44,345 bases of DNA from Planctomycetota bacterium (lineage in GTDB: Bacteria > Planctomycetota > Phycisphaerae > Sedimentisphaerales > Anaerobacaceae). The translations under genes were made by a program, and so were the position numbers. Positions 15,184 to 24,394 of this stretch are shown here, piece after piece; within the stretch, counting starts at the first letter, position 1, and each line of letters opens with the position of its first letter. The stretch lies in assembly GCA_013349615.1 (NCBI GenBank), contig DUZJ01000024.1, forward strand, positions 1-44,345. Direction: 5' to 3'. A model generated the notes under the pieces. The model did no database searches. It was not told the origin of the DNA and saw only the letters and a list, made by a program, of their open reading frames with translations.

Positions 15184-16812
15184 ATGAGACGTTTGATGTT
15201 CATTACATTACTTTTTGTCAAAATACTGATATTGAGTGATTACTGCTGTGCCGATGCTCGGGGCAAATCGGATGCAGGATTGGGCAGCAGTGAAGTATCG
15301 AATTCCCATAATAATAAAATCCATGTCGGTACACCCCCGGCGGAAATGGAGTTAAACCCGTTTTACAAAAAGTATCTGGATTGTAACGGCATCGCCGTGA
15401 TTAGTTCCGAGCGGGTTGACGTTCGGGCGTTTTACCGGGTGAAAGAGCTTCTGGATAAAATGCTTGATAATCGCCCCGATGTACGCAGGGCACTGGTCAA
15501 GGATGGTGTCCGCTATATTATCATCGCTGCCGAGGAGCAGGTGACCGATATTCCGGATTATGCCAATATGAAACCAAAAGACTTTTGGAACGAACGGTCC
15601 CGCGGATTTGGCGGTCGTTTTACCAGTTGCGGCGAAGAAAACCTCCTTTCCCTGCCGATTGACCGCTATGAGGATGAAAGCATCTTTATCCACGAGCTCG
15701 CTCATGCAATTGACGGCAGGGGCCTGAGAAAGATTGAGCCTGATTTCAGGCAGCGTTTGAAGACGCTTTATGAAAATGCCATGGCCAAAGGGCTATACAA
15801 ACACGATTATGCCTCTACCAATATGAGCGAATACTGGGCCGAATCCGTACAGGCCTTTTTCGACGCCGACAGGGAAAACAATTGGAACCACAACCACGTC
15901 AACACACAGCGGGAACTCTATGATTACGACCCGAAGATGGCCGATTTTGTCAGCGAAATGTTCCGCATTAACTCAGAAAACGACTGGCGATATAAACCGC
16001 TCGTCAAACAGCCGTCAGTTATTGCTCCCCCGAAAGCGGTCAACGCCGAACGGTTATCAAAATATGTTTGGTGCCGGGGATTTCCCATTCTGGGCTCGAA
16101 CAAGGTTTCCGACAGGGCTATGCTCGAGGCCGACCGGATTGTACGGAATATGTTTCGCTATCGACATGATATTTTGAAAGCCATAATCGTTGCGAATGTA
16201 CAATTGGCTCTTATCGCGCCGGGCCGGTCGCCGAAGGAAGTCCCCTATGTAAGAAATCTTAAGCGTAAGTGGTTTGTTAATAGGAAAGGGTCGCCGGCTA
16301 AGCAAACGCCGTTGCTTCGGTTGTCCACTTTCGAGTCGAATCTTTTGGGATTGACGGGCAATCCCGCCCCGGGCGAAAACCTTCTGATTCACGATATGGC
16401 CTTGTTGATGTATTATATTGCCGGGCTGCGTGAAACCGACCCGGAATACGACAAGAGAAGATATGTTCAGCAGTATGAGAAAGGTTTGGAGCGCGTTGAT
16501 TGTCGTTTTGATGAAAAGGTCGGCAAGCTCTACCGAAACGCTAAAAAAAAGAACTTATGGGCCGGCACACCTGCTGCGAAAAACCGTTTTAACTACTTCG
16601 CCGAAGCGGTTCAATCCTTTTTTAATGCCAATCAAATCGTTACTTTGGACGCTGAAAGTCCGGCCTTTGGACGGAATCACCCTGTCAATACGCGCCGGCA
16701 ACTGCAGACCTACGACCCGGATATCGCCTTGTTTGTAGGCGATATCTTCAAGCATCCCGAACGCGTTGACTGGCGCTATTCAAAACCGCCGGCAGCGAAA
16801 AATAATCCATAA
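15184..16812 (+). CDS. Exported zinc-metallopeptidase-like protein: active-looking domain plus degenerate tandem copy
   Basis: The 542-residue protein starts at ATG 15184 after AGAGG and has a signal peptide (about 1-24). Domain 1 (about 55-270) contains the zinc motif H170-ELA-H174 and a downstream YWAESVQAFF with E220, a probable third ligand, followed by NHVNTQRELYDYDP. Domain 2 (about 285-535) repeats the layout: HDMAL at 403-407 where HELAH should be, YFAEAVQSFF with E474, and NHPVNTRRQLQTYDP. Domain 2 has lost the catalytic Glu and the second His, so it is a pseudopeptidase. The HExxH...E pattern recalls anthrax-lethal-factor/M34-like proteins, which is a guess. Substrate unknown. Confidence 0.75.
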   Translation: MRRLMFITLLFVKILILSDYCCADARGKSDAGLGSSEVSNSHNNKIHVGTPPAEMELNPFYKKYLDCNGIAVISSERVDVRAFYRVKELLDKMLDNRPDVRRALVKDGVRYIIIAAEEQVTDIPDYANMKPKDFWNERSRGFGGRFTSCGEENLLSLPIDRYEDESIFIHELAHAIDGRGLRKIEPDFRQRLKTLYENAMAKGLYKHDYASTNMSEYWAESVQAFFDADRENNWNHNHVNTQRELYDYDPKMADFVSEMFRINSENDWRYKPLVKQPSVIAPPKAVNAERLSKYVWCRGFPILGSNKVSDRAMLEADRIVRNMFRYRHDILKAIIVANVQLALIAPGRSPKEVPYVRNLKRKWFVNRKGSPAKQTPLLRLSTFESNLLGLTGNPAPGENLLIHDMALLMYYIAGLRETDPEYDKRRYVQQYEKGLERVDCRFDEKVGKLYRNAKKKNLWAGTPAAKNRFNYFAEAVQSFFNANQIVTLDAESPAFGRNHPVNTRRQLQTYDPDIALFVGDIFKHPERVDWRYSKPPAAKNNP

Positions 16813-16830
16813 AAAACTGCGGGATAAGTA

Positions 16831-16909
16831 TTTTGTCCTTTCGCCTGGGCAAGCACTTGCGTTGCTGCTGCCCGCTTTGGCGCCCACAATCCTCGCTGGA
16901 ATGACAAAA
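16831..16909. repeat. Degenerate REP-like palindromic element
   Basis: TTTTGTC at 16831-16837 and GACAAAA at 16903-16909 form a perfect outer inverted repeat. The inner part is decayed but still has GGAATGACA on the right side, as in the intact elements of this window. It lies between the peptidase-like gene and the BamD-like gene. Confidence 0.45.
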
Positions 16910-17018
16910 GCGGCTAAAATTGCAATTCAGCCGACTCTTTTTTTAATGTTGTGGGTTTGCAATGGCTTCAAGAACAGGTATAATATAGCCGAATTGTCAA
17001 TAATAGTGAAGGTGCATT

Positions 17019-18032
17019 ATGCGTGAAATTAGAATACGAATTGTGATAGTGTTGGCCGTAATGCTGCTGCTGTCGGCTTTTTCGGCGGCCTTGGCCGGAA
17101 TCCAGCATCTGGACAAGGAGCGGGATTGGAAGTTCCTGTCAGAGCAGAGCCAGGATAAGTATCTGTTGAAAGTCACTCAAATAAAAAGGTTAGTTGACAC
17201 GGGCCAATGCAGGGAAGCTGAGAAGGCATTTAATCAGCTCAAAACAGAATTTCCGGAAATTGCAAGGCCCGATTCGAATGATTTGGATATCTTCATCGAG
17301 GCCGAGCTGCTGCGCTGCAAAGGCCGCTTTGCCAGGGCGGCCAGGATTTACAAAAGGTTGTTGGATGAATGCCCGGACAGCGATTTTTATGAGGCCGCTT
17401 TGGACAGGCAGTTCCGCATTGCTACCGCCTTCCTGGCCGGAGAGAAAAAGAACGTGCTCGGTATCTTCAAAATAAAAGGCTTCTCCGAGGGCGTCAAAAT
17501 GATGGAACGGATTACAGAACGCGCTCGCGATACCGCAATTGCAAAGGAGGCTGCGGTGGCAGTGGCGGAAAGTTATCAGAAAAGAAAAAAGTTCGAGGAG
17601 GCCTTCTATAAGTGGGCCGAGGTTCAGGAGAGATGGCAGACAGAACCAATTGGTAAAGATGCCCTCCTGGCTAAGGCTCGGTGTAAGCACGCTATGTATG
17701 AAGGGCCGGAGTTTAATGGCTCTGTTCTAATCGGCCGGCCATTTAATCCGGAGAGCTACTACAATAGTGCAAAGGGATGTTACGAGCAGTTCAAATCACG
17801 ATATCCCGAAGACGCCGAAAAATATGAGATTGATGAAAAACTCGTGCTGATAAAAGAACAATCAGCCTTGAAGCAATTTAAGATAGCCCAATATTATCAG
17901 AAAACCGGAAGTGAAATGTCGGCCAACCTTTATTACCGAATGGTCGTGAATGTTTGGCCCCAAACGAACGCTGCAAAAAGGGCAAAGGAAATGCTTGTTG
18001 GCAATTCCGGCAGTGAAGAGAAAAAACAATGA
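17019..18032 (+). CDS. BamD/YfiO-like TPR protein
   Basis: ATG 17019 lies behind AAGGTG and gives 337 residues. A signal peptide (about 1-27, ending SAALAG) is followed by helical tetratricopeptide pairs such as AEKAFNQLKTEFPEIARP, AARIYKRLLDECPDSDFYEAAL and a late YYNSAKGCYEQFKSRYPED plus SANLYYRMVVNVWPQTNAAKRA. This spacing is like BamD, the TPR lipoprotein of the outer-membrane protein assembly machine, but no lipobox Cys is present, so it may be a soluble relative. The stop overlaps the lptE-like start as ATGA, and envelope context supports a role in outer-membrane biogenesis. It could also be a generic TPR adaptor. Confidence 0.7.
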   Translation: MREIRIRIVIVLAVMLLLSAFSAALAGIQHLDKERDWKFLSEQSQDKYLLKVTQIKRLVDTGQCREAEKAFNQLKTEFPEIARPDSNDLDIFIEAELLRCKGRFARAARIYKRLLDECPDSDFYEAALDRQFRIATAFLAGEKKNVLGIFKIKGFSEGVKMMERITERARDTAIAKEAAVAVAESYQKRKKFEEAFYKWAEVQERWQTEPIGKDALLAKARCKHAMYEGPEFNGSVLIGRPFNPESYYNSAKGCYEQFKSRYPEDAEKYEIDEKLVLIKEQSALKQFKIAQYYQKTGSEMSANLYYRMVVNVWPQTNAAKRAKEMLVGNSGSEEKKQ

Positions 18033-18598
18033 TGAAAGAACGTCTTAATAAACAGCGAGTAAGTCATACGTGCGCAAGTCACGATATGCCCGTGCTCTTA
18101 TGCGCTTATGCTCTTGTGCACTTTATTTTTGCCTTTTGCGGATGCGCCGAAATGGGCGGATATTCCAACGAGTCGTTGTTTCCGGATGAAGTAAGCAGCG
18201 TTTGCCTGGAAATGTTTGACAACCGGACCTTTCGGAGGGGAGTGGAATACGAACTGTCCGATGCCCTGGCAAAGCGAATCGAGGCGGCAACGCCGTACAA
18301 GATAATTTCCAGCAAAGACCGGGCTGACACCGTAATAAGTGGGCAGATTGTAGGTATAGGTGAGTTGGTGCTTAGTACCGAACGTGAGACCGGCCGGCCG
18401 CTGGAAAGAGAAGTCCGGCTGACGGCAGTGGTTAATTGGAAAGACCTCACCACAGGCAACTTACTGATAGACAACCAGTCGGTCACTGCCTCGGCGAGCT
18501 ATTCTCCGTACCAAAACCAGGACTTTACCTATGGGTCGGCTCTGGCAGCAAACAATCTGGCACGAAGAATCGTAGAATTGATGGAAGAAGAATGGTAG
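18029..18598 (+). CDS. lptE: LptE-like LPS-assembly lipoprotein
   Basis: The 189-residue protein has a lipoprotein signal with FCGC at 36-39 (Cys39 lipidated). The mature part starts GGYSNESLFP and continues VSSVCLEMFDNRTFRRGVEYELSDALAKRI, which is the LptE family core (GY..P..V.tV.v..F.N.TFRRG.E..Lt.Al..ri). LptE plugs the LptD barrel that inserts lipopolysaccharide in the outer leaflet. ATG 18029 overlaps the upstream stop; the signal would be more ordinary if translation began at M20 (ATG 18086). No lptD is in view. The gene supports a didermic, LPS-type envelope. Confidence 0.78.
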   Translation: MMKERLNKQRVSHTCASHDMPVLLCAYALVHFIFAFCGCAEMGGYSNESLFPDEVSSVCLEMFDNRTFRRGVEYELSDALAKRIEAATPYKIISSKDRADTVISGQIVGIGELVLSTERETGRPLEREVRLTAVVNWKDLTTGNLLIDNQSVTASASYSPYQNQDFTYGSALAANNLARRIVELMEEEW

Positions 18599-18614
18599 GA
18601 ATGTGCTGCTGTGA

Positions 18615-20648
18615 ATGAGTCGACGCATCAGCTCAAATGTGGACAACCATATAAATGGAATATCGCGTATGAGTAACGGTCAAAACAAAAAGCCAAATTC
18701 TCCCCGGTCGGGCCCGCAAGGCAGAGGCGGAAAAAAACCGCCCCTGCCAAGCTACAGGCGAGGGCCGTTTAGCTACATTATAATTGCGGTTGTGATATTC
18801 ACTGCCATGATGATGCTCCAGCAATTGCGGCGGGTCGACAAGATCAGGTGGGACGAATTTATCACTCATGTTGAGAATAAACATATCCGCAGTGCCGAGC
18901 TTGGTGAGACCGAGATTAGAGGCAAGTTTAATCAGGAAGGTATTGCAAACAGGGCCGAAGGTGCCTCTGATTCTTTTTCCGTGAGCTATAACCGTGAAGC
19001 GATGGGCGAGCGGATTGAAGAGATGCTGCGCCAAAGCGGCGCGGAACTGACATGGGCCGAGCAGCGTATTTGGCTTACTATGCTGTTGAGCTGGGTATTG
19101 CCGTTGCTTGTGATATTGGGAATTTTCTACTTCCTGTTTGCTCGGCCTCTTCGCGGCGGCGCCGGAGGGATGCTAATGTCCTTTGGCAGAAGCAAGCATC
19201 GAGTACAAGGCAAAGACCGCGTCAAAATTACATTTAAGGACGTCGCTGGTATCGAAGAAGCAAAGGATGAAGTGGCTGAAATAATCGAATTCTTGAAAAG
19301 CCCGAAGAAATTTCAACGCCTTGGTGGTCGTATCCCACGCGGAGTCCTGCTTATAGGCCCGCCCGGATGCGGAAAGACATTGCTTGCAAAGGCGATTGCA
19401 GGCCAGGCGGATGTCCCATTCTTCAGCATATCAGGAAGCGATTTTGTTGAGATGTTTGTTGGCGTCGGGGCATCGCGCGTACGCGATTTGTTCAAGCAGG
19501 CCAAAGACAATTCGCCCTGCATCATCTTCCTCGACGAGGTTGACGCCATTGGACGCAAACGCGGCGCAGGCTTTGTCGGCGGCGGGCACGACGAACGTGA
19601 GCAAACGCTGAATGCGATTTTGGTCGAGATGGACGGCTTTGATACGAACGACCAGGTGATAGTCGTTGCCGCGACGAACCGCTCTGATATTTTAGACCAG
19701 GCGTTGATTCGGCCGGGAAGATTTGACAGGCAGATTTTTGTGCCACTGCCAGACTTGAAAGGCCGCGTGGATATCCTCAAGGTACACGCAAAGAATGTGA
19801 AATTAGGGCCCGATGCAAATCTCGAAAGACTGGCACGAGGAACACCTATGTTTAGCGGTGCTGACCTCGCTGCTATTATTAACGAAGCTGCCCTGGCGGC
19901 AACTATGGCCAATAAAGACTGTATCGAGACGGCCGACCTCGAAGAGGCACGCGACAAGGTCAGATGGGGAAGAGCAAAAAAGAGCAGGGTCATCGACCGG
20001 AAGGAAAGGGAAATTACCGCTTATCACGAGGCCGGCCATACCCTCGTACAATCTATGCTGGAAGAGGCGGACCCGTTACACAAGGTAAGTATCATTCCTC
20101 GCGGGCCCATGGGTGGAGCGACTTTTGCCCTGCCGGAAAAAGACAGAACGATATTCACGAAAAACTATTGTATGGCACTTTTGCAGGTATGTTTCGCCGG
20201 GCGAATTGCAGAAGAAATATTCTGCGATGATATATCCAGCGGCGCACAGTCGGATATTCAACAGGCCACACGGATTGCAAAGCAGATGATTTTGACCTGG
20301 GGTATGTCTGATGAGCTTGGGCTGATTAGTTACGGGCCGGATGCCGGACTTAAGGATATGATATACGTGATGCCGGGCGAGAAAGAATACTCGGAGAAGA
20401 CCGCTGAGGCCATCGATGTCGAAGTAAAAAAGATTACCGACCAGGCTTATAAAAAAGCAAAAGAACTGATAGAAGCAAACAAGGATAAGCTTGAGCGAAT
20501 AGCAAAGGCGCTGCTGAAGTATGAAACTCTTGACGCTGATGATGTCGAATTGATTTTGGAAGGCGGCAAGTTGGACAAGCCTACGGTTTCTGATTTGTTG
20601 GCCGCCGAGCAGGTAAAGAACGAAAAGAAATCAAAAACAAAAAATTAA
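18615..20648 (+). CDS. ftsH: ATP-dependent zinc metalloprotease FtsH
   Basis: All FtsH parts are present in 677 residues: two membrane helices (about 53-70 and 154-175) around a small periplasmic domain, Walker A GPPGCGKT at 248-255, pore motif FVG at 281-283, Walker [12 protein letters not shown] at 303-313, the second region of homology ending RPGRFDRQ, zinc motif H471-EAG-H475, and the third ligand D547 in SSGAQSD. It degrades misfolded membrane proteins and short-lived regulators. A long basic, proline-rich N-terminal tail precedes TM1; ATG 18669 is an alternative start that would remove 18 residues of it. The order BamD-like, LptE, FtsH points to envelope quality control. Confidence 0.96.
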   Translation: MSRRISSNVDNHINGISRMSNGQNKKPNSPRSGPQGRGGKKPPLPSYRRGPFSYIIIAVVIFTAMMMLQQLRRVDKIRWDEFITHVENKHIRSAELGETEIRGKFNQEGIANRAEGASDSFSVSYNREAMGERIEEMLRQSGAELTWAEQRIWLTMLLSWVLPLLVILGIFYFLFARPLRGGAGGMLMSFGRSKHRVQGKDRVKITFKDVAGIEEAKDEVAEIIEFLKSPKKFQRLGGRIPRGVLLIGPPGCGKTLLAKAIAGQADVPFFSISGSDFVEMFVGVGASRVRDLFKQAKDNSPCIIFLDEVDAIGRKRGAGFVGGGHDEREQTLNAILVEMDGFDTNDQVIVVAATNRSDILDQALIRPGRFDRQIFVPLPDLKGRVDILKVHAKNVKLGPDANLERLARGTPMFSGADLAAIINEAALAATMANKDCIETADLEEARDKVRWGRAKKSRVIDRKEREITAYHEAGHTLVQSMLEEADPLHKVSIIPRGPMGGATFALPEKDRTIFTKNYCMALLQVCFAGRIAEEIFCDDISSGAQSDIQQATRIAKQMILTWGMSDELGLISYGPDAGLKDMIYVMPGEKEYSEKTAEAIDVEVKKITDQAYKKAKELIEANKDKLERIAKALLKYETLDADDVELILEGGKLDKPTVSDLLAAEQVKNEKKSKTKN

Positions 20649-20705
20649 AGAACAGAACTATCCGCACTTTTAATTTTTTCCTTCTGCTTTGTAGTTTTTA
20701 ATTTT

Positions 20706-20817
20706 TTAAGGTGTCTAACAAAAAGAAAGGTTGCTATCTGTCATTCCCGCGAAGGCGGGAATCCAAAAGTGTCGCGTAAGTCAAAATTTCATTTTGTTAC
20801 AGCTTCTTAAGGTGTCT
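20706..20817. repeat. REP-like hairpin flanked by 11-bp direct repeats before dsbD
   Basis: TTAAGGTGTCT occurs at 20706-20716 and again at 20807-20817. Between them is the hairpin ATTCCCGC-gaag-GCGGGAAT (20743-20762), and near the edges AACAAAA (20717-20723) faces TTTTGTT (20792-20798). This looks like a small palindromic element with a target-site duplication. The right-hand repeat also supplies the AAGGTG ribosome site of the dsbD-like gene. Confidence 0.55.
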
Positions 20818-22644
20818 ATGCGGAAAAAAGCTGCTGCCATATTTTGTGTAGTTTTGATTTTTGTAGTCGCTGGGCGTGCCTGCGCTCAAATCCCAGACGG
20901 GCCGAATTCAACAGGCCCTGCCGGTTCCACCGATGTTGTTAGAGCCGCGGTCGAGCTGGCCAGACACGAAAATGAGTACTCCTCCGCGTTTCTTGTCCCT
21001 GCTCGAATGGACGCCAGGCCTGGAGTAGCGGTCATATTTGAAGGGACCGATGACCTTCACTATTACGCAAAGGCAGAGACCGCACCTGCCGCCATGTCCA
21101 AGCTGAAGGTCGAAGCTGAATCCGCTGATTTTGATTTCGGCGAAGCAATCTTCCCGAAATGGAGTACCTTTTTCGACGGGGCACTGGGCAAGAATATTGA
21201 GGTTTACGCCGGTCATTTCACCGTTTTTGTGCCAATCACAGCAGTTTCGGCTAAAACAAAGGTTGATTTGAGCCAGGCTGATGTTGACGTCAAGATTTCC
21301 GCCCAAGCTTGTACAGATGTGCTTTGCCTGCTGCCGTTCGAGAAAACGTTGCGGACCAGGATTAATTGGGGTCAGCGGGATTCCTGGAAACAGATTAGTT
21401 TTGAAACGGCTTCCGACACAGACCATCCCGCTGCAGGGCCTGGTTATTCGGCCTGGTTTGCGCTTGGTTTGGCGCTTTTGGCGGGCCTGTCGCTCAATAT
21501 TATGCCGTGTGTCTGGCCGGTTCTCCCTCTTATCGTGATGCGCATTGTCGAGCAGGCAAGGCAGGGCAGAAAACAATCGGCGGCGTTAGGTCTTGCTTTC
21601 TGTCTTGGGATATTATTGTTCTTCGCATGCCTTGCCGGGGCGAATATTATTTTGCAGCTCTTTTATGGAACGGTATTGCAGTGGGGAGACCAATTCCGCA
21701 GTCCGCCATTTGTTGCCGGCATGGCGCTTTTGCTCGTCGTGCTGGCGCTATTTATGTTCGGGCTTTTTACTGTAACGGTCCCGTCTTCGATTGCAGGTAA
21801 ATCCGGCTCCGGCAAAGGCTATTCCGGAGCCGTAGGGATGGGTTTGCTGGCTGCCGTTTTGAGCACGCCTTGCAGCTTTGCAATTTTGGCGGCCGCATTT
21901 GCCTGGGCACAGCTACAGCCTTTACCTTTGGGTACTTTTGCAATAATGGTGATAGGAATTGGCATGGCTGCGCCCTACGCAATACTAACTTCAATGCCGG
22001 CTTTGTTGAATCGCCTGCCCAAGGCCGGACGATGGATGGAATTATTTAAGCAGGCCGTTGGATTTCTTCTGCTCATTATCGCTGTAAAACTTATTGCTGC
22101 GCTTCCGGAAGTCCGCAGGATAAGCGTGTTATATTTTGCGGTCGTCCTTGCTTTTTGTGTTTGGATGTGGAGTGGGTGGATAACTTACAACACTAAAACT
22201 TCACGAAAGTGGTTTGCAAGAATCATCGCCGTCGTCTTGGCTGTTATCGCAGGATGGGCGTTTTTACCTGCACCGGCTGAAGAGCTTATTCAATGGCAAA
22301 AGTACGATGCCGCCGCAATAGAGACGGCTAACGCCGAGGCAAGACCCGTCCTGATTAAGTTTACCGCGGACTGGTGCTGGAACTGTGGAGTGGTCGAGAA
22401 GGTGGTGTACCGACGAAAAGATATTGCCGGACTAATCGAACAAAAAAATGTTCTGGCAATTAAAGCCGACACCACTGAAAAAAATCATCCCGCGGCTATT
22501 GCTTTGAAAAACAAATACAAGGAACCCGGCGTTCCCGTAACCATATTGCATATACCCGGCGAAAAAGAGCCGGTGAGATTGCGTCAGATATTTTTTACCA
22601 AAAAACTAAAACAGATTTTAGAAAAGCTCCCTTCCGAAAAGTAG
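20818..22644 (+). CDS. dsbD: DsbD-like thiol:disulfide interchange protein
   Basis: The start is set at ATG 20818, just before the signal peptide MRKKAAAIFCVVLIFVVAG and 3 bases after AAGGTG. An earlier in-frame ATG (20731) would translate the REP-like hairpin as VIPAKAGIQ and is rejected. The 608-residue protein has an N-terminal DsbD-alpha-like domain (ACTDVLCLLPFE Cys pair), a CcdA-like membrane core with NIMPCVWPVLP and LSTPCSFAILA, each carrying a redox Cys, and a thioredoxin-like C-terminal domain with active site C520-WN-C523. It moves electrons from cytoplasmic thioredoxin to periplasmic thiols. It is followed by nth after 2 bases, so the three genes to 24108 are probably one transcript. 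Confidence 0.9.
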   Translation: MRKKAAAIFCVVLIFVVAGRACAQIPDGPNSTGPAGSTDVVRAAVELARHENEYSSAFLVPARMDARPGVAVIFEGTDDLHYYAKAETAPAAMSKLKVEAESADFDFGEAIFPKWSTFFDGALGKNIEVYAGHFTVFVPITAVSAKTKVDLSQADVDVKISAQACTDVLCLLPFEKTLRTRINWGQRDSWKQISFETASDTDHPAAGPGYSAWFALGLALLAGLSLNIMPCVWPVLPLIVMRIVEQARQGRKQSAALGLAFCLGILLFFACLAGANIILQLFYGTVLQWGDQFRSPPFVAGMALLLVVLALFMFGLFTVTVPSSIAGKSGSGKGYSGAVGMGLLAAVLSTPCSFAILAAAFAWAQLQPLPLGTFAIMVIGIGMAAPYAILTSMPALLNRLPKAGRWMELFKQAVGFLLLIIAVKLIAALPEVRRISVLYFAVVLAFCVWMWSGWITYNTKTSRKWFARIIAVVLAVIAGWAFLPAPAEELIQWQKYDAAAIETANAEARPVLIKFTADWCWNCGVVEKVVYRRKDIAGLIEQKNVLAIKADTTEKNHPAAIALKNKYKEPGVPVTILHIPGEKEPVRLRQIFFTKKLKQILEKLPSEK

Positions 22645-22646
22645 CT

Positions 22647-23348
22647 ATGGCAAAGAAAGCATTAAAAATAAGGGTACGCCCTGAGCGAAGCCGAAGGGTC
22701 GATAAGGCCGAGGTGGAAAAGCGCGTAAAGAAGATTTGGCCGATACTGGAAAAGACATACCCGCATGCCAAAAGTGCGCTCAACTTCAGGAACCCGTTCC
22801 AGATGCTTATTGCAACAATTTTGTCGGCCCAGTGCACGGACGCAAGGATCAATATGGTCACCAAAGTTGTGTTCGAAAAGTACAAATCAGCCGCCGATTG
22901 GGCAAAAGCTGACCTTAAACAAATCGAGTCCGATATAAAAAGCACGGGCTTTTACCACAATAAGGCAGTCAGTATCAAAAATGCCTCCAAGGCGATAATC
23001 GAGCGGTTCGACGGCAGGGTCCCTGATACGATGGAAGAGCTCGTGACGCTGCCGGGCGTGGGCAGAAAGACGGCAAATGTCGTCCTCGGCAGCGCTTTCG
23101 GAAAGCCCGCAATCGCTTGTGACACCCACGTTATTCGCCTTTCCCGCCGCCTGGGGCTTTCCCCGAACAGCGACCCGGTAAAGTTGGAATTTGATTTAGC
23201 CGAAATACTGCCAGAGAGAATCTGGACTGTCTTCAGTCATGCGTTAATTCTGCATGGCCGAAGGTATTGCCGCGCCCGGAAGCCTGATTGTCGGAATTGT
23301 CCGATTTCAAAATATTGTCCTGCTGCCAACAATTCGGATTTATGGTAG
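22647..23348 (+). CDS. nth: Endonuclease III (DNA glycosylase/AP lyase) with an in-frame repeat insertion
   Basis: The 233-residue protein has the helix-hairpin-helix LPGVGRKTA (135-143) with catalytic K141, D159 in CDTHV, and the iron-sulfur loop C208-x6-C215-x2-C218-x5-C224. It removes oxidised pyrimidines from DNA and cuts the abasic site. Residues 8-19 (IRVRPERSRRVD) are coded by a small palindromic element (22677-22700) that occurs as dispersed repeats in other genomes; it sits in the flexible N-terminus before the first helix, so activity should be kept. The usual E. coli enzyme is 211 residues, and the extra length is mostly this N-terminal part. Confidence 0.95.
   Translation: MAKKALKIRVRPERSRRVDKAEVEKRVKKIWPILEKTYPHAKSALNFRNPFQMLIATILSAQCTDARINMVTKVVFEKYKSAADWAKADLKQIESDIKSTGFYHNKAVSIKNASKAIIERFDGRVPDTMEELVTLPGVGRKTANVVLGSAFGKPAIACDTHVIRLSRRLGLSPNSDPVKLEFDLAEILPERIWTVFSHALILHGRRYCRARKPDCRNCPISKYCPAANNSDLW
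22677..22700. repeat. Short dispersed repeat translated inside nth
   Basis: The segment CCTGAGCGAAGCCGAAGGG with its neighbours is the small-repeat type that reads RPERSRR in this frame. Related GAGCCTGCCGAAGG and CGAACGAAGTCGAAAG words occur near 24276 and 24311. It adds about eight to twelve residues to the N-terminus of endonuclease III without breaking the frame. Confidence 0.65.
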
Positions 23349-23418
23349 AAAAACTGCAAAATAGAAAATGGGATACTCGATATTCGCAACACGAGCATCG
23401 AGAATCGAGGTACGAGAT

Positions 23419-24108
23419 ATGATGGATGTTCTTGAAAATCCCGTCAGAGACCTCTGGCGCATATTCAGGGTAATGGCTGAGTTTGTAGAGGGCTTTGATG
23501 AGCTTGGTACGGTCGGCCCCGCCGTTTCTTTCTTTGGCTCTGCGAGGGCGAAGCCGGACGAAAAATACTATAAACTCGCACAAAAGACCGCCTGTGAGGT
23601 AGCGAAGGCAGGATTTGCTGTGATAACCGGCGGCGGAGGCGGAATCATGGAGGCGGCAAATAAGGGAGCGGCCGAAGTGGGCGGCAGAAGCATCGGCCTC
23701 AATATCGAGCTGCCGATGGAGCAAATACCGAACAAGTACCAGAATCTATCATTGCATTTCAAGTATTTCTTCTGTCGTAAGGTGATGTTCTTGAAATACG
23801 CTCACGGCTTTGTAGTCTTCCCCGGCGGCTACGGCACTATGGATGAGTTTTTCGAATCCCTCGTACTGATTCAGACCTTAAAGCAGGCATCTTTTCCCGT
23901 GATTTTGATGGGAAGTGACTACTGGGAAGGATTAGTTAATTGGATGGAGGAAAAGATGCTGAAAGAACACGGGTATATTGCCCCGGAAGATATGGATGTC
24001 TTCACCGTCCTCGATGCCCCCCAGGCCGCCGTTAAGGTTATTATGGATTTCAAGGAAGCAGAGGGACCGGTCGGAATAGAGCTGCCCACAGGAATGAAAA
24101 AAATGTGA
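23419..24108 (+). CDS. LOG-family protein (lysine-decarboxylase-like fold, nucleotide phosphoribohydrolase)
   Basis: ATG 23419 has GAGG 8 bases upstream; an earlier ATG at 23368 would add a peptide coded by repetitive TCGA/ATCGA DNA and is not preferred. The 229-residue product carries the LOG signature PGGYGTMDE (135-143), the upstream R120-K121 pair and a Rossmann GGGGGIMEAAN start at 71-81. LOG proteins split nucleoside 5'-monophosphates into base and ribose 5-phosphate, in plants giving active cytokinins; in bacteria the substrate is often AMP or another purine nucleotide. Family is sure, exact substrate is not. Confidence 0.9.
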   Translation: MMDVLENPVRDLWRIFRVMAEFVEGFDELGTVGPAVSFFGSARAKPDEKYYKLAQKTACEVAKAGFAVITGGGGGIMEAANKGAAEVGGRSIGLNIELPMEQIPNKYQNLSLHFKYFFCRKVMFLKYAHGFVVFPGGYGTMDEFFESLVLIQTLKQASFPVILMGSDYWEGLVNWMEEKMLKEHGYIAPEDMDVFTVLDAPQAAVKVIMDFKEAEGPVGIELPTGMKKM

Positions 24109-24394
24109 AATACAGTGCTGCTCCGTTGCCCTCTTGTCCCCGCGAAAGCCATCCCACAGAGCCCCGACCGTAAGGGAGGGGTACCATCTTTCCGACTCAA
24201 AATTATTTACTTCTCAGTTTAACTCGGCGTTCTTATTTGTTTAGCCGTCGCCGGCAAGCCTGCCTTGAGCCTGCCGAAGGGGCGACGGGTGGCAGCCTCA
24301 AGCCCTGTTCCGAACGAAGTCGAAAGAGCAGCTTGCCTGTACCTGATGTACCTTAGGGGGATGGTAATCTCCATCCACTTATCTTTCGGATTCA
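24109..24394. other. Convergent intergenic region rich in small repeats
   Basis: The region between the LOG gene and the minus-strand beta-helix gene holds no supported gene. It contains GC-rich small repeat words (GAGCCTGCCGAAGG near 24276, CGAACGAAGTCGAAAG near 24311). The short minus-strand frame 24219-24428 is mostly a translation of these repeats. Confidence 0.5.

Noticed and set aside
20731-20817. Longer dsbD start at ATG 20731
   Set aside because: It would translate a REP-like hairpin before the signal peptide; ATG 20818 has the ribosome site and a normal signal.
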